Shown piece after piece: positions 26,313 to 34,123 of a DNA stretch of 64,000 bases. The translations under genes and the position numbers were made by a program. The notes beneath the pieces were generated by a model. That model did not search any database. It saw only the letters and a program-made list of their open reading frames with translations, and was not told the DNA's origin. The stretch's first letter is position 1. The number at the start of each line of letters is the position of its first letter. The stretch comes from Parvibaculum sp. (GTDB lineage: Bacteria > Pseudomonadota > Alphaproteobacteria > Parvibaculales > Parvibaculaceae): positions 124,001 through 188,000 of the forward strand of contig NZNS01000005.1 in NCBI GenBank assembly GCA_002694985.1, read 5' to 3'.

Positions 26313-26878
26313 GTGCTGATCTAATCGGCATTGCCATCATCGACATCCTCCTTTTCACCTTTCTGGTCGTGACTGCCTTTGCAATCATGCGCCTGCGGAA
26401 CCTGTTTGCCGTGGTGATGCTCGCGGGTGTTTTCAGCCTCTTGTCGGCAAGCCTCTTCGTCACGCTCGACGCCGTCGATGTTGCCTTCACCGAAGCAGCG
26501 GTGGGCGCCGGCATATCGACCGTACTCATGCTGGGCACGCTCGCGCTCACCGTGCGAGAGGAAAAAAAGTCCACTCACTCGGCGTTCCTGCCCTTGCTCG
26601 TCTGCCTTGTCACGGGTGCCGCCCTCATCTACGGCACGCTCGACATGCCGCCTTTCGGGGGAATGGACACACCTGTCCAGACCTATCTCGCACCCGATTA
26701 TATCCAGCGGACCCCGATCGATACCGGCGTCCCGAACATCGTGACGGCAGTACTCGCCAGCTATCGCGGATATGACACGCTCGGAGAAACGGCCGTGGTA
26801 TTCACAGCGGCTATCGCCGTATTACTGCTTCTCGGCGCGGCTATCCGGCGCCCCGGCAAAGACGACGGCAAGGAGTAA
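26309..26878 (+). CDS. Stand-alone DUF4040 (MbhD-like) plus MbhE-like antiporter subunit
   Basis: 189 residues with about five transmembrane helices. The first half (LFAVVMLAGVFSLLSASLFVTLDAVDVAFTEAAVGAGISTVL) is the NuoJ-like DUF4040 domain with its membrane glutamate. The second half (PDYIQRTPIDTGVPNIVTAVLASYRGYDTLGETAVVFTAAIAV) matches the MbhE/MrpB N-terminal region. In canonical bacterial Mrp systems these parts are the C-terminus of the large MrpA; here they are a separate protein, as in archaeal Mbh-type modules. Confidence 0.85.
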   Translation: MSADLIGIAIIDILLFTFLVVTAFAIMRLRNLFAVVMLAGVFSLLSASLFVTLDAVDVAFTEAAVGAGISTVLMLGTLALTVREEKKSTHSAFLPLLVCLVTGAALIYGTLDMPPFGGMDTPVQTYLAPDYIQRTPIDTGVPNIVTAVLASYRGYDTLGETAVVFTAAIAVLLLLGAAIRRPGKDDGKE

Positions 26879-26883
26879 GCACC

Positions 26884-27321
26884 ATGGAACATCATGCCAT
26901 CCTTCGTGTCGTATCGAAGCTTCTCATTCCACCGATCCTTGTCTACGCGCTCTATGTGCAGTGGCACGGGGACTACGGCCCGGGCGGCGGCTTCCAGGCC
27001 GGCGTCGTCTTTGCAGTCGCATTCATTCTCTATGCGCTCGTCTATGGAGTGGATGAAATGGCGCGCGTCGTTCCGCCGAGGCTGCTTCATGCCAGTGCCG
27101 GGATCGGCGTCCTCATCTATGCAGGCACGGGCGTCGTCACGATGGCTCTCGGGGAAAACTTCCTCGGCTACAACGCTCTCGCCCACCATCCGGTTCATGC
27201 GCAGGAATGGGGCATCATCATTGTCGAATTCGGCGTCGGCGTAGCCGTTGCCTCAGTCATGATTTCCATCTTCATCGCATTCGCGTGCCATAACCCGCCG
27301 CTCAAGGATGAGGACTGGTAA
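26884..27321 (+). CDS. mrpB: MnhB-domain antiporter subunit (MrpB)
   Basis: 145 residues and four transmembrane helices. RVVSKLLIPPILVYALYVQWHGDYGPGGGFQAGVVFA contains the GPGGGFQAG motif of MnhB, and GIIIVEFGVGVAVASVMISIF closes the fold. The start of the next gene overlaps its stop (TAATG). Confidence 0.95.
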   Translation: MEHHAILRVVSKLLIPPILVYALYVQWHGDYGPGGGFQAGVVFAVAFILYALVYGVDEMARVVPPRLLHASAGIGVLIYAGTGVVTMALGENFLGYNALAHHPVHAQEWGIIIVEFGVGVAVASVMISIFIAFACHNPPLKDEDW

Positions 27322-27737
27322 TGAGTGACATTGTTCTCGACCTCGATTTCGTGCTCGGTCACTACAACTACTGGATGTTCGTCATACTGATGATGACGGG
27401 CCTTTATGTGACCGTCAGCCGCGGCAACCTCATCAAAAAGATCGTCGGCCTGAACCTGTTTCAGACGTCCGTCTTCATGCTTTACATTTCCATGGGCAAG
27501 GTCATTGGAGGTACGGCACCGATCCTCCTCGACGACCCTGATACCGTCTATTCAAATCCGCTTCCCCACGTCCTCATCCTGACGGCCATTGTTGTCGGAA
27601 TCGCAACGACTGCACTTGCACTCGCGCTCGTTGTCCGCATCCGCGAAACCTATGGCACCGTCGAAGAAGACGACATTCTGAAATTGGAGCACGAAATGGA
27701 CTTCGGCACCCAGGCACACGACGGAGGTCGCCACTAA
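27321..27737 (+). CDS. mrpC: Na+/H+ antiporter subunit C, NuoK-like (MrpC)
   Basis: 138 residues and three transmembrane helices. GLYVTVSRGNLIKKIVGLNLFQTSVFMLYISMG and DPDTVYSNPLPHVLILTAIVVGIATTALALALVVRI are the conserved halves of MrpC, homologous to NuoK of complex I. It overlaps the next gene as TAATG. Confidence 0.95.
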   Translation: MSDIVLDLDFVLGHYNYWMFVILMMTGLYVTVSRGNLIKKIVGLNLFQTSVFMLYISMGKVIGGTAPILLDDPDTVYSNPLPHVLILTAIVVGIATTALALALVVRIRETYGTVEEDDILKLEHEMDFGTQAHDGGRH

Positions 27738-29245
27738 TGCCTGGTTTGATCGAAGCCAACCTGCCGGCGTTGCAGGTGGTGCTGCCGCTCGTGGCCGCAC
27801 CAATCTGTGCGATGCTCGGCAAAGGCAGCAGGGCCTGGGCATTCGCAACGCTTGTCGCCTTCCTGGCCTTCGCCATCTCCATATCGCTTTTCATCGCGAC
27901 CTATGGCGGCCAGGTCATTTCCTATGAAATGGGCGGCTGGGCTCCCCCCTTGGGAATTGAGTACCGCATCGACGTTCTGAATGCCTTTGTGCTGATGATT
28001 GTGTCGGGCATGGCCGCACTCGTCTTGCCCTATGCGCACCGCAGTGTTGCAGCGGAAATTCCGGCGGAGCGGCAACCCTTTTTCTACACGGCGTTTCTGC
28101 TGTGCCTGACGGGCCTCCTCGGCGTCGCGATCACGGGCGATGCCTTCAATGTTTTCGTGTTTCTGGAGATCTCGTCGCTCTCGACCTACGCCCTGGTCGC
28201 TTCCGGTTCATGGCGTAACAAGCGCGCACTCACCGCCGCCTACAACTACCTGATCATGGGCACCGTCGGTGCCACCTTTTTCGTGATCGGCATCGGCATG
28301 ATCTACATGATCACGGGCACGCTCAATATGGCGGACCTCGCCACCCGCATCATTGAACATGGCGACAGCCGCACGTTGCGTATGGGATTCGTCTTTATCT
28401 TCATCGGCGTCGGCCTGAAGCTGGCCATGTTCCCTCTGCATCTGTGGTTGCCCAACGCCTACACATTTGCGCCCACTGCCGTTACGGCCTTTGTCGCCGC
28501 GACGGCGACCAAGGTCGCCGTCTATGTGCTCCTGCGCTTCATGTTCACCGTCTTCGGTTTCGACTACGAGTTCCAGGCCGAGACGCTCAAGAACGTGCTG
28601 CTTCCGGTCGCTCTCGTCGCCATGTTCGCGGCCTCTCTCGTCGCAATCTTCCAGGATGACCTCAAGCGGATGCTGGCCTATTCGAGCATCGCCCAGATCG
28701 GCTACATGCTGCTCGGTCTCGCCTTCCTGACACATACAGGCCTCATGGCCACCATCGTTCATCTGTTCAATCACGCTGTGACCAAGGGTGCCCTGTTCAT
28801 GGTCGCAGGCTGCTTCATCCTCTCCGCCGGCACGAGTTCCATATCGAGCTTGCGCGGCATCGGCCGCGACATGCCCTGGACGACAGCCGCTTTCGTCGCG
28901 GGGGGCATGAGCCTCATCGGCCTGCCGCTCACGGTCGGCTTCATCAGCAAATGGTATCTCGTGCAGGCCGCGCTCGAGCTCGGCTGGTGGCCGGTGGCCT
29001 TGCTCATCATGGCCTCCTCCCTCCTTGCCATCGTCTATGTCTGGCGCGTGGTCGAGGCGGCCTATCTCAAGCCCGCCCCTGAAGGTGTCACGCGGAGGGA
29101 AGCGCCGCTCTCCATGCTCATTCCCGCATGGATACTCGTCGGCCTGTCCATCTGGTTCGGCGTGAGTGCGACGCTTACCACCACCGCCGCAAGCCGCGCT
29201 GCCGACGTGCTGATCGGCTCCTCGCAAATGCTCTGGGAGGAGTAA
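27737..29245 (+). CDS. mrpD: Antiporter-like channel subunit D, first of three
   Basis: 502 residues and about fourteen helices of the NuoL/M/N proton-channel family. Key ion-path residues are visible: glutamate about 144 in FLEISSLSTYALVA (helix 5), lysines in GLKLAMFPLHLWLPNAY and ATKVAVYVLLRF (helices 7-8), DDLKRMLAYSSIAQIGYMLL (helix 9-10) and the lysine in NHAVTKGALFM (helix 11-12). This copy is the closest of the three to canonical MrpD. Confidence 0.92.
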   Translation: MPGLIEANLPALQVVLPLVAAPICAMLGKGSRAWAFATLVAFLAFAISISLFIATYGGQVISYEMGGWAPPLGIEYRIDVLNAFVLMIVSGMAALVLPYAHRSVAAEIPAERQPFFYTAFLLCLTGLLGVAITGDAFNVFVFLEISSLSTYALVASGSWRNKRALTAAYNYLIMGTVGATFFVIGIGMIYMITGTLNMADLATRIIEHGDSRTLRMGFVFIFIGVGLKLAMFPLHLWLPNAYTFAPTAVTAFVAATATKVAVYVLLRFMFTVFGFDYEFQAETLKNVLLPVALVAMFAASLVAIFQDDLKRMLAYSSIAQIGYMLLGLAFLTHTGLMATIVHLFNHAVTKGALFMVAGCFILSAGTSSISSLRGIGRDMPWTTAAFVAGGMSLIGLPLTVGFISKWYLVQAALELGWWPVALLIMASSLLAIVYVWRVVEAAYLKPAPEGVTRREAPLSMLIPAWILVGLSIWFGVSATLTTTAASRAADVLIGSSQMLWEE

Positions 29246-29251
29246 GGTGCC

Positions 29252-30757
29252 ATGACCGACGCGAACGCACTCCTTCTCGCTCTTTCCATTCCGACCGTCA
29301 CGATGTTCCTGATCGCGATGTCGGGCAGCCGCCCGAATATCCGCGACGGCATCAGCATCGTTGCATCCATCTGTACCTTCGCAGTCGTTCTGCGGCTTCT
29401 CGAATCCGTGATGGCCGGGGCGCGCCCCTCCGTGACGCTCGTGGAGGTCATGCCGGGCCTCACCATCAATTTCTCGATTGAACCGCTCGGCATGCTGTTC
29501 GCCACGGTTGCGTCGGGTTTGTGGATCGTCACCGCAATCTATTCCATCGGCTATATGCGCGGGGCGCAGGAAAAGAAGCAGACGCGCTTCTACATCTGCT
29601 TTGCGCTGGCCATCGCTTCAGCGCTGGCAATTGCCTTCTCCGGCAACCTCTTCACGCTCTTCATCTTCTACGAAGTACTGACAATCTCGACCTATCCCCT
29701 CGTCGCTCACAAGGAGACGCCTGAGGCGCGCGCTGGTGCCCGCGTCTATCTCGGCATCCTGATGACGACCTCGATCCTGTTTCTGCTGGTCGCGGTCATC
29801 TGGACATGGAACCTCGCCGGAACAATGGAGTTTCGCGCCGGGGGTATTCTCGAAGGCAACATAGACCCCGCCTATGTGCCGTTCCTGCTGGCGCTCTTCG
29901 CCTTCGGCATCGGCAAGGCCGCGCTCATGCCGTTCCATCGCTGGCTTCCCGCCGCAATGGTCGCGCCGACGCCGGTCAGCGCTTTGCTGCATGCCGTCGC
30001 CGTCGTGAAAGCCGGCGTTTTCACCATGCTGAAGGTGGGCACCTACATCTTTGGCGTTGGCTTTCTCAGCAAGACCGGCGCCTCCGAATGGCTCGTCTGG
30101 GTGGCAGGCGCTTCCATCCTTATCGCCTCGATCATCGCCCTGACGAAAGATGATCTCAAAGCCCGCCTCGCCTACTCCACGGTGAGTCAGCTTTCCTACA
30201 TCACGTTGGGCGTCGCTCTTGCGAACCAGATGGGCGTCATTGGCGGTTCGATGCATATCGCCATGCACGCCATGGGCAAGATCACGCTCTTCATGTGCGC
30301 GGGCGCGATTTACGTCGCCGCGCACAAGACGAAGGTAAGCGAGCTCGACGGCTTGGGTCCGAAAATGCCCGTCACTTTCATCTGCTTCACGATTGCATCA
30401 CTCAGCATCATCGGCCTTCCACCTTTCGGGGGCGCCTGGAGCAAGTGGTATCTTCTCCTTGCCGCGGCCAATGCCGGACAAGTCGTCATGATCGTCGTGC
30501 TGATGCTGAGCTCGCTCCTGAACGTCGCCTATTTGCTGGCGATCCCCGGTCGCGCTTTCTTCGCGCCGCCCAAAAAACAGGTAGCCCATTCGCTCGGGGC
30601 GGCCGCCTCACCTTCCGACGGCATCGAGGAGGCTCCCCTCTTCTGCCTCGTTCCGATCTGCCTGACGGCCATCGGCTGCATTGTGCTCTTTTTCGCCGTC
30701 GGCGGTCTTTATGAATATCTGCTCAGTATCCCGATCTTGCCGGAGGCCGCGCCATGA
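29252..30757 (+). CDS. Antiporter-like channel subunit, second (MrpD/NuoM-like)
   Basis: 501 residues, about fourteen helices. Glutamate about 141 lies in FYEVLTISTYPLVAHKETPEARAG. GIGKAALMPFHRWLPAAMVAPTPVSALLHAVAVVKAGVF holds the conserved lysine and the HAVAVVKAG loop. LKARLAYSTVSQLSYITLGVAL and HAMGKITLFMCAGAIY follow. It differs clearly from its two paralogues, so it is not a recent duplication. It starts six bases after the first D subunit and ends in an ATGA overlap with the small gene. Confidence 0.9.
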   Translation: MTDANALLLALSIPTVTMFLIAMSGSRPNIRDGISIVASICTFAVVLRLLESVMAGARPSVTLVEVMPGLTINFSIEPLGMLFATVASGLWIVTAIYSIGYMRGAQEKKQTRFYICFALAIASALAIAFSGNLFTLFIFYEVLTISTYPLVAHKETPEARAGARVYLGILMTTSILFLLVAVIWTWNLAGTMEFRAGGILEGNIDPAYVPFLLALFAFGIGKAALMPFHRWLPAAMVAPTPVSALLHAVAVVKAGVFTMLKVGTYIFGVGFLSKTGASEWLVWVAGASILIASIIALTKDDLKARLAYSTVSQLSYITLGVALANQMGVIGGSMHIAMHAMGKITLFMCAGAIYVAAHKTKVSELDGLGPKMPVTFICFTIASLSIIGLPPFGGAWSKWYLLLAAANAGQVVMIVVLMLSSLLNVAYLLAIPGRAFFAPPKKQVAHSLGAAASPSDGIEEAPLFCLVPICLTAIGCIVLFFAVGGLYEYLLSIPILPEAAP

Positions 30758-31110
30758 CTGGTTCGCATTCCCCTCGCGCAGAAGACCCGGCGCGTTTCCC
30801 CTGGCTAAGCCGTCACCTTCTCTGGACAAGCGACCCCTCGAAGGTAAACCGCCTCGTCTGGGCGCTCGTGATCCTCTGTGCAGGCCTGACCCTCGCGGAT
30901 TTTTTCTATCACAAGCATAGCCACTTCGAGATTGAACAAGTTCCCGGATTCTATGGCTTTTACGGCTTCATCATGTGCGCGGCACTCGTAATCGCCGCCA
31001 AGGGACTGCGCGTCCTGCTGAAACGGGACGAAGATTACTACGCGCCCTATACCGTGGAATCGGAAGAGCATCCGGAAGCAGATCTCGGGCGGGAGAATAT
31101 CGATGCCTGA
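30754..31110 (+). CDS. Small two-helix membrane protein embedded in the antiporter operon
   Basis: 118 residues. Two hydrophobic helices (LVWALVILCAGLTLADFFY and FYGFYGFIMCAALVIAAKGL) are separated by a short loop HKHSHFEIEQVPG rich in histidines and acids. A hydrophilic tail (LLKRDEDYYAPYTVESEEHP) follows. It overlaps both neighbouring channel-subunit genes (four and eight bases), so it is almost certainly co-translated and may be a structural or assembly subunit. I do not recognise the family. Confidence 0.75.
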   Translation: MTGSHSPRAEDPARFPWLSRHLLWTSDPSKVNRLVWALVILCAGLTLADFFYHKHSHFEIEQVPGFYGFYGFIMCAALVIAAKGLRVLLKRDEDYYAPYTVESEEHPEADLGRENIDA

Positions 31111-32797
31111 GCTTCTCACCCCCGCCACCGTCTATATCCTTGCGGCAATCCTGCTGCCTTTCGTTCCCAAGGGCATATTCAGGCAACTGGTCCCCGTCCT
31201 CGTTCCCTTTGCGGGCGTGGCCGTCTTCTGGACACTTCAGTCTGGCACCTTCAGCTCGTTTAATCTCATGGGTCTGCATATCGGGCTCATGCGGATAGAC
31301 GATCTCTCGCGCATTTTCGGCCTGATCTTCTCGATCGCTGCCTGCCTCGCCGCAATTTATGCATGGCATGTACGCGACACCATCCAGCAGGTCGCAGGCC
31401 TTCTCTATGCCGGCTCGGCAATCGGAGCGGTCTTCGCCGCCGACCTCATAACGCTCTTTGTTTTCTGGGAAGGCACCGCCATCGCCTCCGTCTTCCTTAT
31501 ATGGGCGCGGCGCACCGAAGGCGCCTATGCCACCGGCATGCGTTATCTGATCGTGCAAATCGGTTCCGGCGTGATCCTCATGGCGGGCGTCGTTCTGTTG
31601 TACCGCGAAACCGGCACAGTCGCCTTCTCGCAGATGGAACTGGGAAGCCTCGCGACATGGATGATTTTCATCGCCTTCGGCATAAAATGCGCCTTTCCGC
31701 TTCTGCATAACTGGTTGCAGGATGCCTATCCCGCCGCCACCGTCACCGGCACGGTCATCCTTTCGGCCTTCACGACGAAACTCGCCGTCTATGCCCTCGC
31801 GCGCGGCTTCCCCGGCACGGAAATTCTCATCTATATCGGCGCCGTGATGACATTGTTCCCGATCTTCTATGCCGTGATCGAGAACGATCTGCGCCGTGTA
31901 CTCGCCTACAGCCTCAATAACCAGTTGGGTTTCATGGTTGTCGGTGTGGGCATTGGCACCCCGCTGGCGCTGAACGGCACGGCGGCGCATGCCTTTTGCC
32001 ACATTCTTTACAAGGCACTCCTCTTCATGAGCGTGGGGGCGGTTCTCTTCCGCACCGGCACGGCCAAGGGCTCGGAACTGGGCGGGCTTTACAAGACCAT
32101 GCCCTGGACAATGGCCTTCTGCGTGGTCGGTGCGGCGTCCATCTCGGCCTTCCCGCTCTTTTCAGGCTTCATTTCCAAATCGCTCATCCTCAGCGCCAGC
32201 GCGGACGAAGGCCATTTCATCGTCTGGCTGATTCTTCTCTTTGCTTCGGCTGGCGTCTTCCATCATTCGGGCATCAAGATCCCCTATTTCGCCTTCTTCG
32301 CGCATGACAGTGGCAAGCGGCCCAAGGAAGCACCGCGCCATATGCTCATCGCCATGGGAGTCACTGCCGCACTCTGCATCGGTATCGGCGTTTATCCCGC
32401 TCCGCTATACGAGCTCCTGCCCTACGATGTCGGTTACGAGCCCTACACCACGAGCCACGTCGTCACGCAACTCCAGCTTCTGTTCTTCTCCGCGCTCGCC
32501 TTCACCGTGCTGATGAAGACGCGCGTTTATCCACCGGAACTGCGTTCGACGAACCTGGACTCCGACTGGATATACCGTCGTATGCTCCCTGCCATGGTCG
32601 CCGGCCTTCGTCATGTCATCACCGGCACCTGGCGTTTCGCCTCTCGCGTCACGACCACCCGTGTTGACCGGTTCATCGCCACCATCTATCGCGCGCATGG
32701 ACCGCAGGGTCCGCTCGCCCGAACCTGGCCGACAGGCTCGATGGTGCTTTGGATGGCGGTACTGCTGGGTATGACGCTGGTTCTGGCTTACATATGA
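31103..32797 (+). CDS. Antiporter-like channel subunit, third (MrpA/NuoL-like)
   Basis: 564 residues with about fifteen helices. Glutamate about 123 is in FWEGTAIASVFLIWARRTEGAYATG. GIKCAFPLLHNWLQDAYPAATVTGTVILSAFTTKLAVYAL carries the lysines, followed by DLRRVLAYSLNNQLGFMVVGVG and HAFCHILYKALLFMSVGAVLFRTG. The C-terminal extension ends in a final helix (GSMVLWMAVLLGMTLVLAYI). It is longer than the other two but lacks the DUF4040/MbhE end of true MrpA, which is encoded separately upstream. It is the last gene of the operon. Confidence 0.88.
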   Translation: MPELLTPATVYILAAILLPFVPKGIFRQLVPVLVPFAGVAVFWTLQSGTFSSFNLMGLHIGLMRIDDLSRIFGLIFSIAACLAAIYAWHVRDTIQQVAGLLYAGSAIGAVFAADLITLFVFWEGTAIASVFLIWARRTEGAYATGMRYLIVQIGSGVILMAGVVLLYRETGTVAFSQMELGSLATWMIFIAFGIKCAFPLLHNWLQDAYPAATVTGTVILSAFTTKLAVYALARGFPGTEILIYIGAVMTLFPIFYAVIENDLRRVLAYSLNNQLGFMVVGVGIGTPLALNGTAAHAFCHILYKALLFMSVGAVLFRTGTAKGSELGGLYKTMPWTMAFCVVGAASISAFPLFSGFISKSLILSASADEGHFIVWLILLFASAGVFHHSGIKIPYFAFFAHDSGKRPKEAPRHMLIAMGVTAALCIGIGVYPAPLYELLPYDVGYEPYTTSHVVTQLQLLFFSALAFTVLMKTRVYPPELRSTNLDSDWIYRRMLPAMVAGLRHVITGTWRFASRVTTTRVDRFIATIYRAHGPQGPLARTWPTGSMVLWMAVLLGMTLVLAYI

Positions 32798-32853
32798 TAT
32801 CCTGAACCAAATCGAACCCGAGCGCCGGAAACCAGATTCAAAGGAGACGCCCC

Positions 32854-33504
32854 ATGGAAATGTCAGGCGAATACAAAATTCCGGCCCCGCGTGAAGAAGT
32901 CTGGGCGGCCCTCAACGATCCCGAAGTCCTGCAGAAATCGATCCCCGGCGCTGAATCCGTCACCAAGACAGCTGACGATGAATTCGAAGCCGTGGCGAAG
33001 GCAAAGGTCGGCCCCGTCAGCGCCCGCTTCAAGGGCAAGGTGAAACTCACCGACATCGACCCGCCGAATGGCTACACGATTTCCGGTGAAGGCAATGGCG
33101 GTGCGGCGGGGTTCGCCAAGGGCTCGGCCAAGGTTACGCTTACCGAGGCGGATGGCGGTACGCTCCTCGCCTACACAGTGAATGCGCAAGTGGGTGGCAA
33201 GCTCGCCCAGATTGGTCAGCGCTTCATCGACTCCACGGCGTCGCGCATGTCGCAGGAGTTTTTCGACAACTTCTCGCAGCTCGCTGGCGGCAGCCGTGTC
33301 GAACCTGCCGCATCGGAAACGCCGGAGCTTATCAACGAGATGGAGCACGGCATTCCCGGCAAGTCGCCGGACTACGACGCAATCTCGCCCACGGGTGTCC
33401 CGATGATGCCCGACGAGGAAGCAGGCATGAGCCTTTCGCCCTGGGTTTGGGGCCCTTTGGTGATAATTGCTCTCATCTTGCTCCTCTGGTTCATCGGCTT
33501 TTGA
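32854..33504 (+). CDS. coxG: CoxG: SRPBCC-domain protein with C-terminal membrane anchor
   Basis: 216 residues. The SRPBCC fold reads from MEMSGEYKIPAPREEVWAALNDPEVLQKSIPGAESV to VGGKLAQIGQRFIDSTASRMSQEFFDNF, the standard CoxG pattern. A proline/acid linker leads to one C-terminal helix (LVIIALILLLWFIGF) that would tether it to the membrane. In CO dehydrogenase systems CoxG helps link the enzyme to the membrane quinone pool. It is 56 bases behind the antiporter operon and 114 before coxS. Confidence 0.9.
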   Translation: MEMSGEYKIPAPREEVWAALNDPEVLQKSIPGAESVTKTADDEFEAVAKAKVGPVSARFKGKVKLTDIDPPNGYTISGEGNGGAAGFAKGSAKVTLTEADGGTLLAYTVNAQVGGKLAQIGQRFIDSTASRMSQEFFDNFSQLAGGSRVEPAASETPELINEMEHGIPGKSPDYDAISPTGVPMMPDEEAGMSLSPWVWGPLVIIALILLLWFIGF

Positions 33505-33618
33505 AGCCTGCTTCACGGGCCCGCGCTTGACGGCAAAGGATCGAGAGCGGAGACTCGTCGAAACGTCGCGGAAACATAACTCCGCCAGAGGCTCAGCTAC
33601 TCAAGGGAGGTAAGTCGC

Positions 33619-34083
33619 ATGTCCGTTGTTTCCATGACGGTCAACGGCAAGCCCGCTAGCGCCGACGTCGAGGCGCGAACGCTGCTTGTCCAGTTCATCC
33701 GCGATGAGCTTGGTCTCACCGGTACGCATGTCGGCTGCGACACGAGCCAGTGCGGCGCCTGCGTCGTTCATGTCGATGGCCGCGCGGTGAAGTCTTGCAC
33801 CATGCTTGCCGCTCAAGCCGAAGGTGCGGAAGTCCTGACCATCGAAGGTCTCGCAAAAAATGGCGAGCTTCATCCCGTGCAGGCGGCCTTCCGTGAGCAT
33901 CACGGGTTGCAATGCGGCTTCTGTACGCCGGGCATGATCATGACGGCAGTCGATATGATCCGCCGCAAGCCGGATCTCGACGAGGAAACGGTCCGCGAGG
34001 AACTCGACGGCAATATCTGCCGCTGCACCGGCTACCACAACATCGTGAAGGCCATCCTCGCCGCATCGCAGGAGATGCGCTGA
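33619..34083 (+). CDS. coxS: Molybdenum hydroxylase small subunit, two [2Fe-2S] clusters (CoxS)
   Basis: 154 residues. The plant-type ferredoxin site is [20 protein letters not shown] with a fourth cysteine in VKSCTMLA. The second cluster site is [15 protein letters not shown] plus [12 protein letters not shown]. It passes electrons from the molybdenum site in CoxL to the FAD in CoxM. A good ribosome site (AGGGAGGT) precedes the ATG. Confidence 0.95.
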   Translation: MSVVSMTVNGKPASADVEARTLLVQFIRDELGLTGTHVGCDTSQCGACVVHVDGRAVKSCTMLAAQAEGAEVLTIEGLAKNGELHPVQAAFREHHGLQCGFCTPGMIMTAVDMIRRKPDLDEETVREELDGNICRCTGYHNIVKAILAASQEMR

Positions 34084-34123
34084 CGGAAAGAGCGGAGGAA
34101 TTTTCTCGGGAGGAGAAATCCAG

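Noticed and set aside
25177..32797. Reading the operon as complex I or a membrane-bound hydrogenase
   Set aside because: No hydrogenase, NuoB/C/D/H/I or quinone-module subunit is present; MrpE, F and G identify an antiporter.
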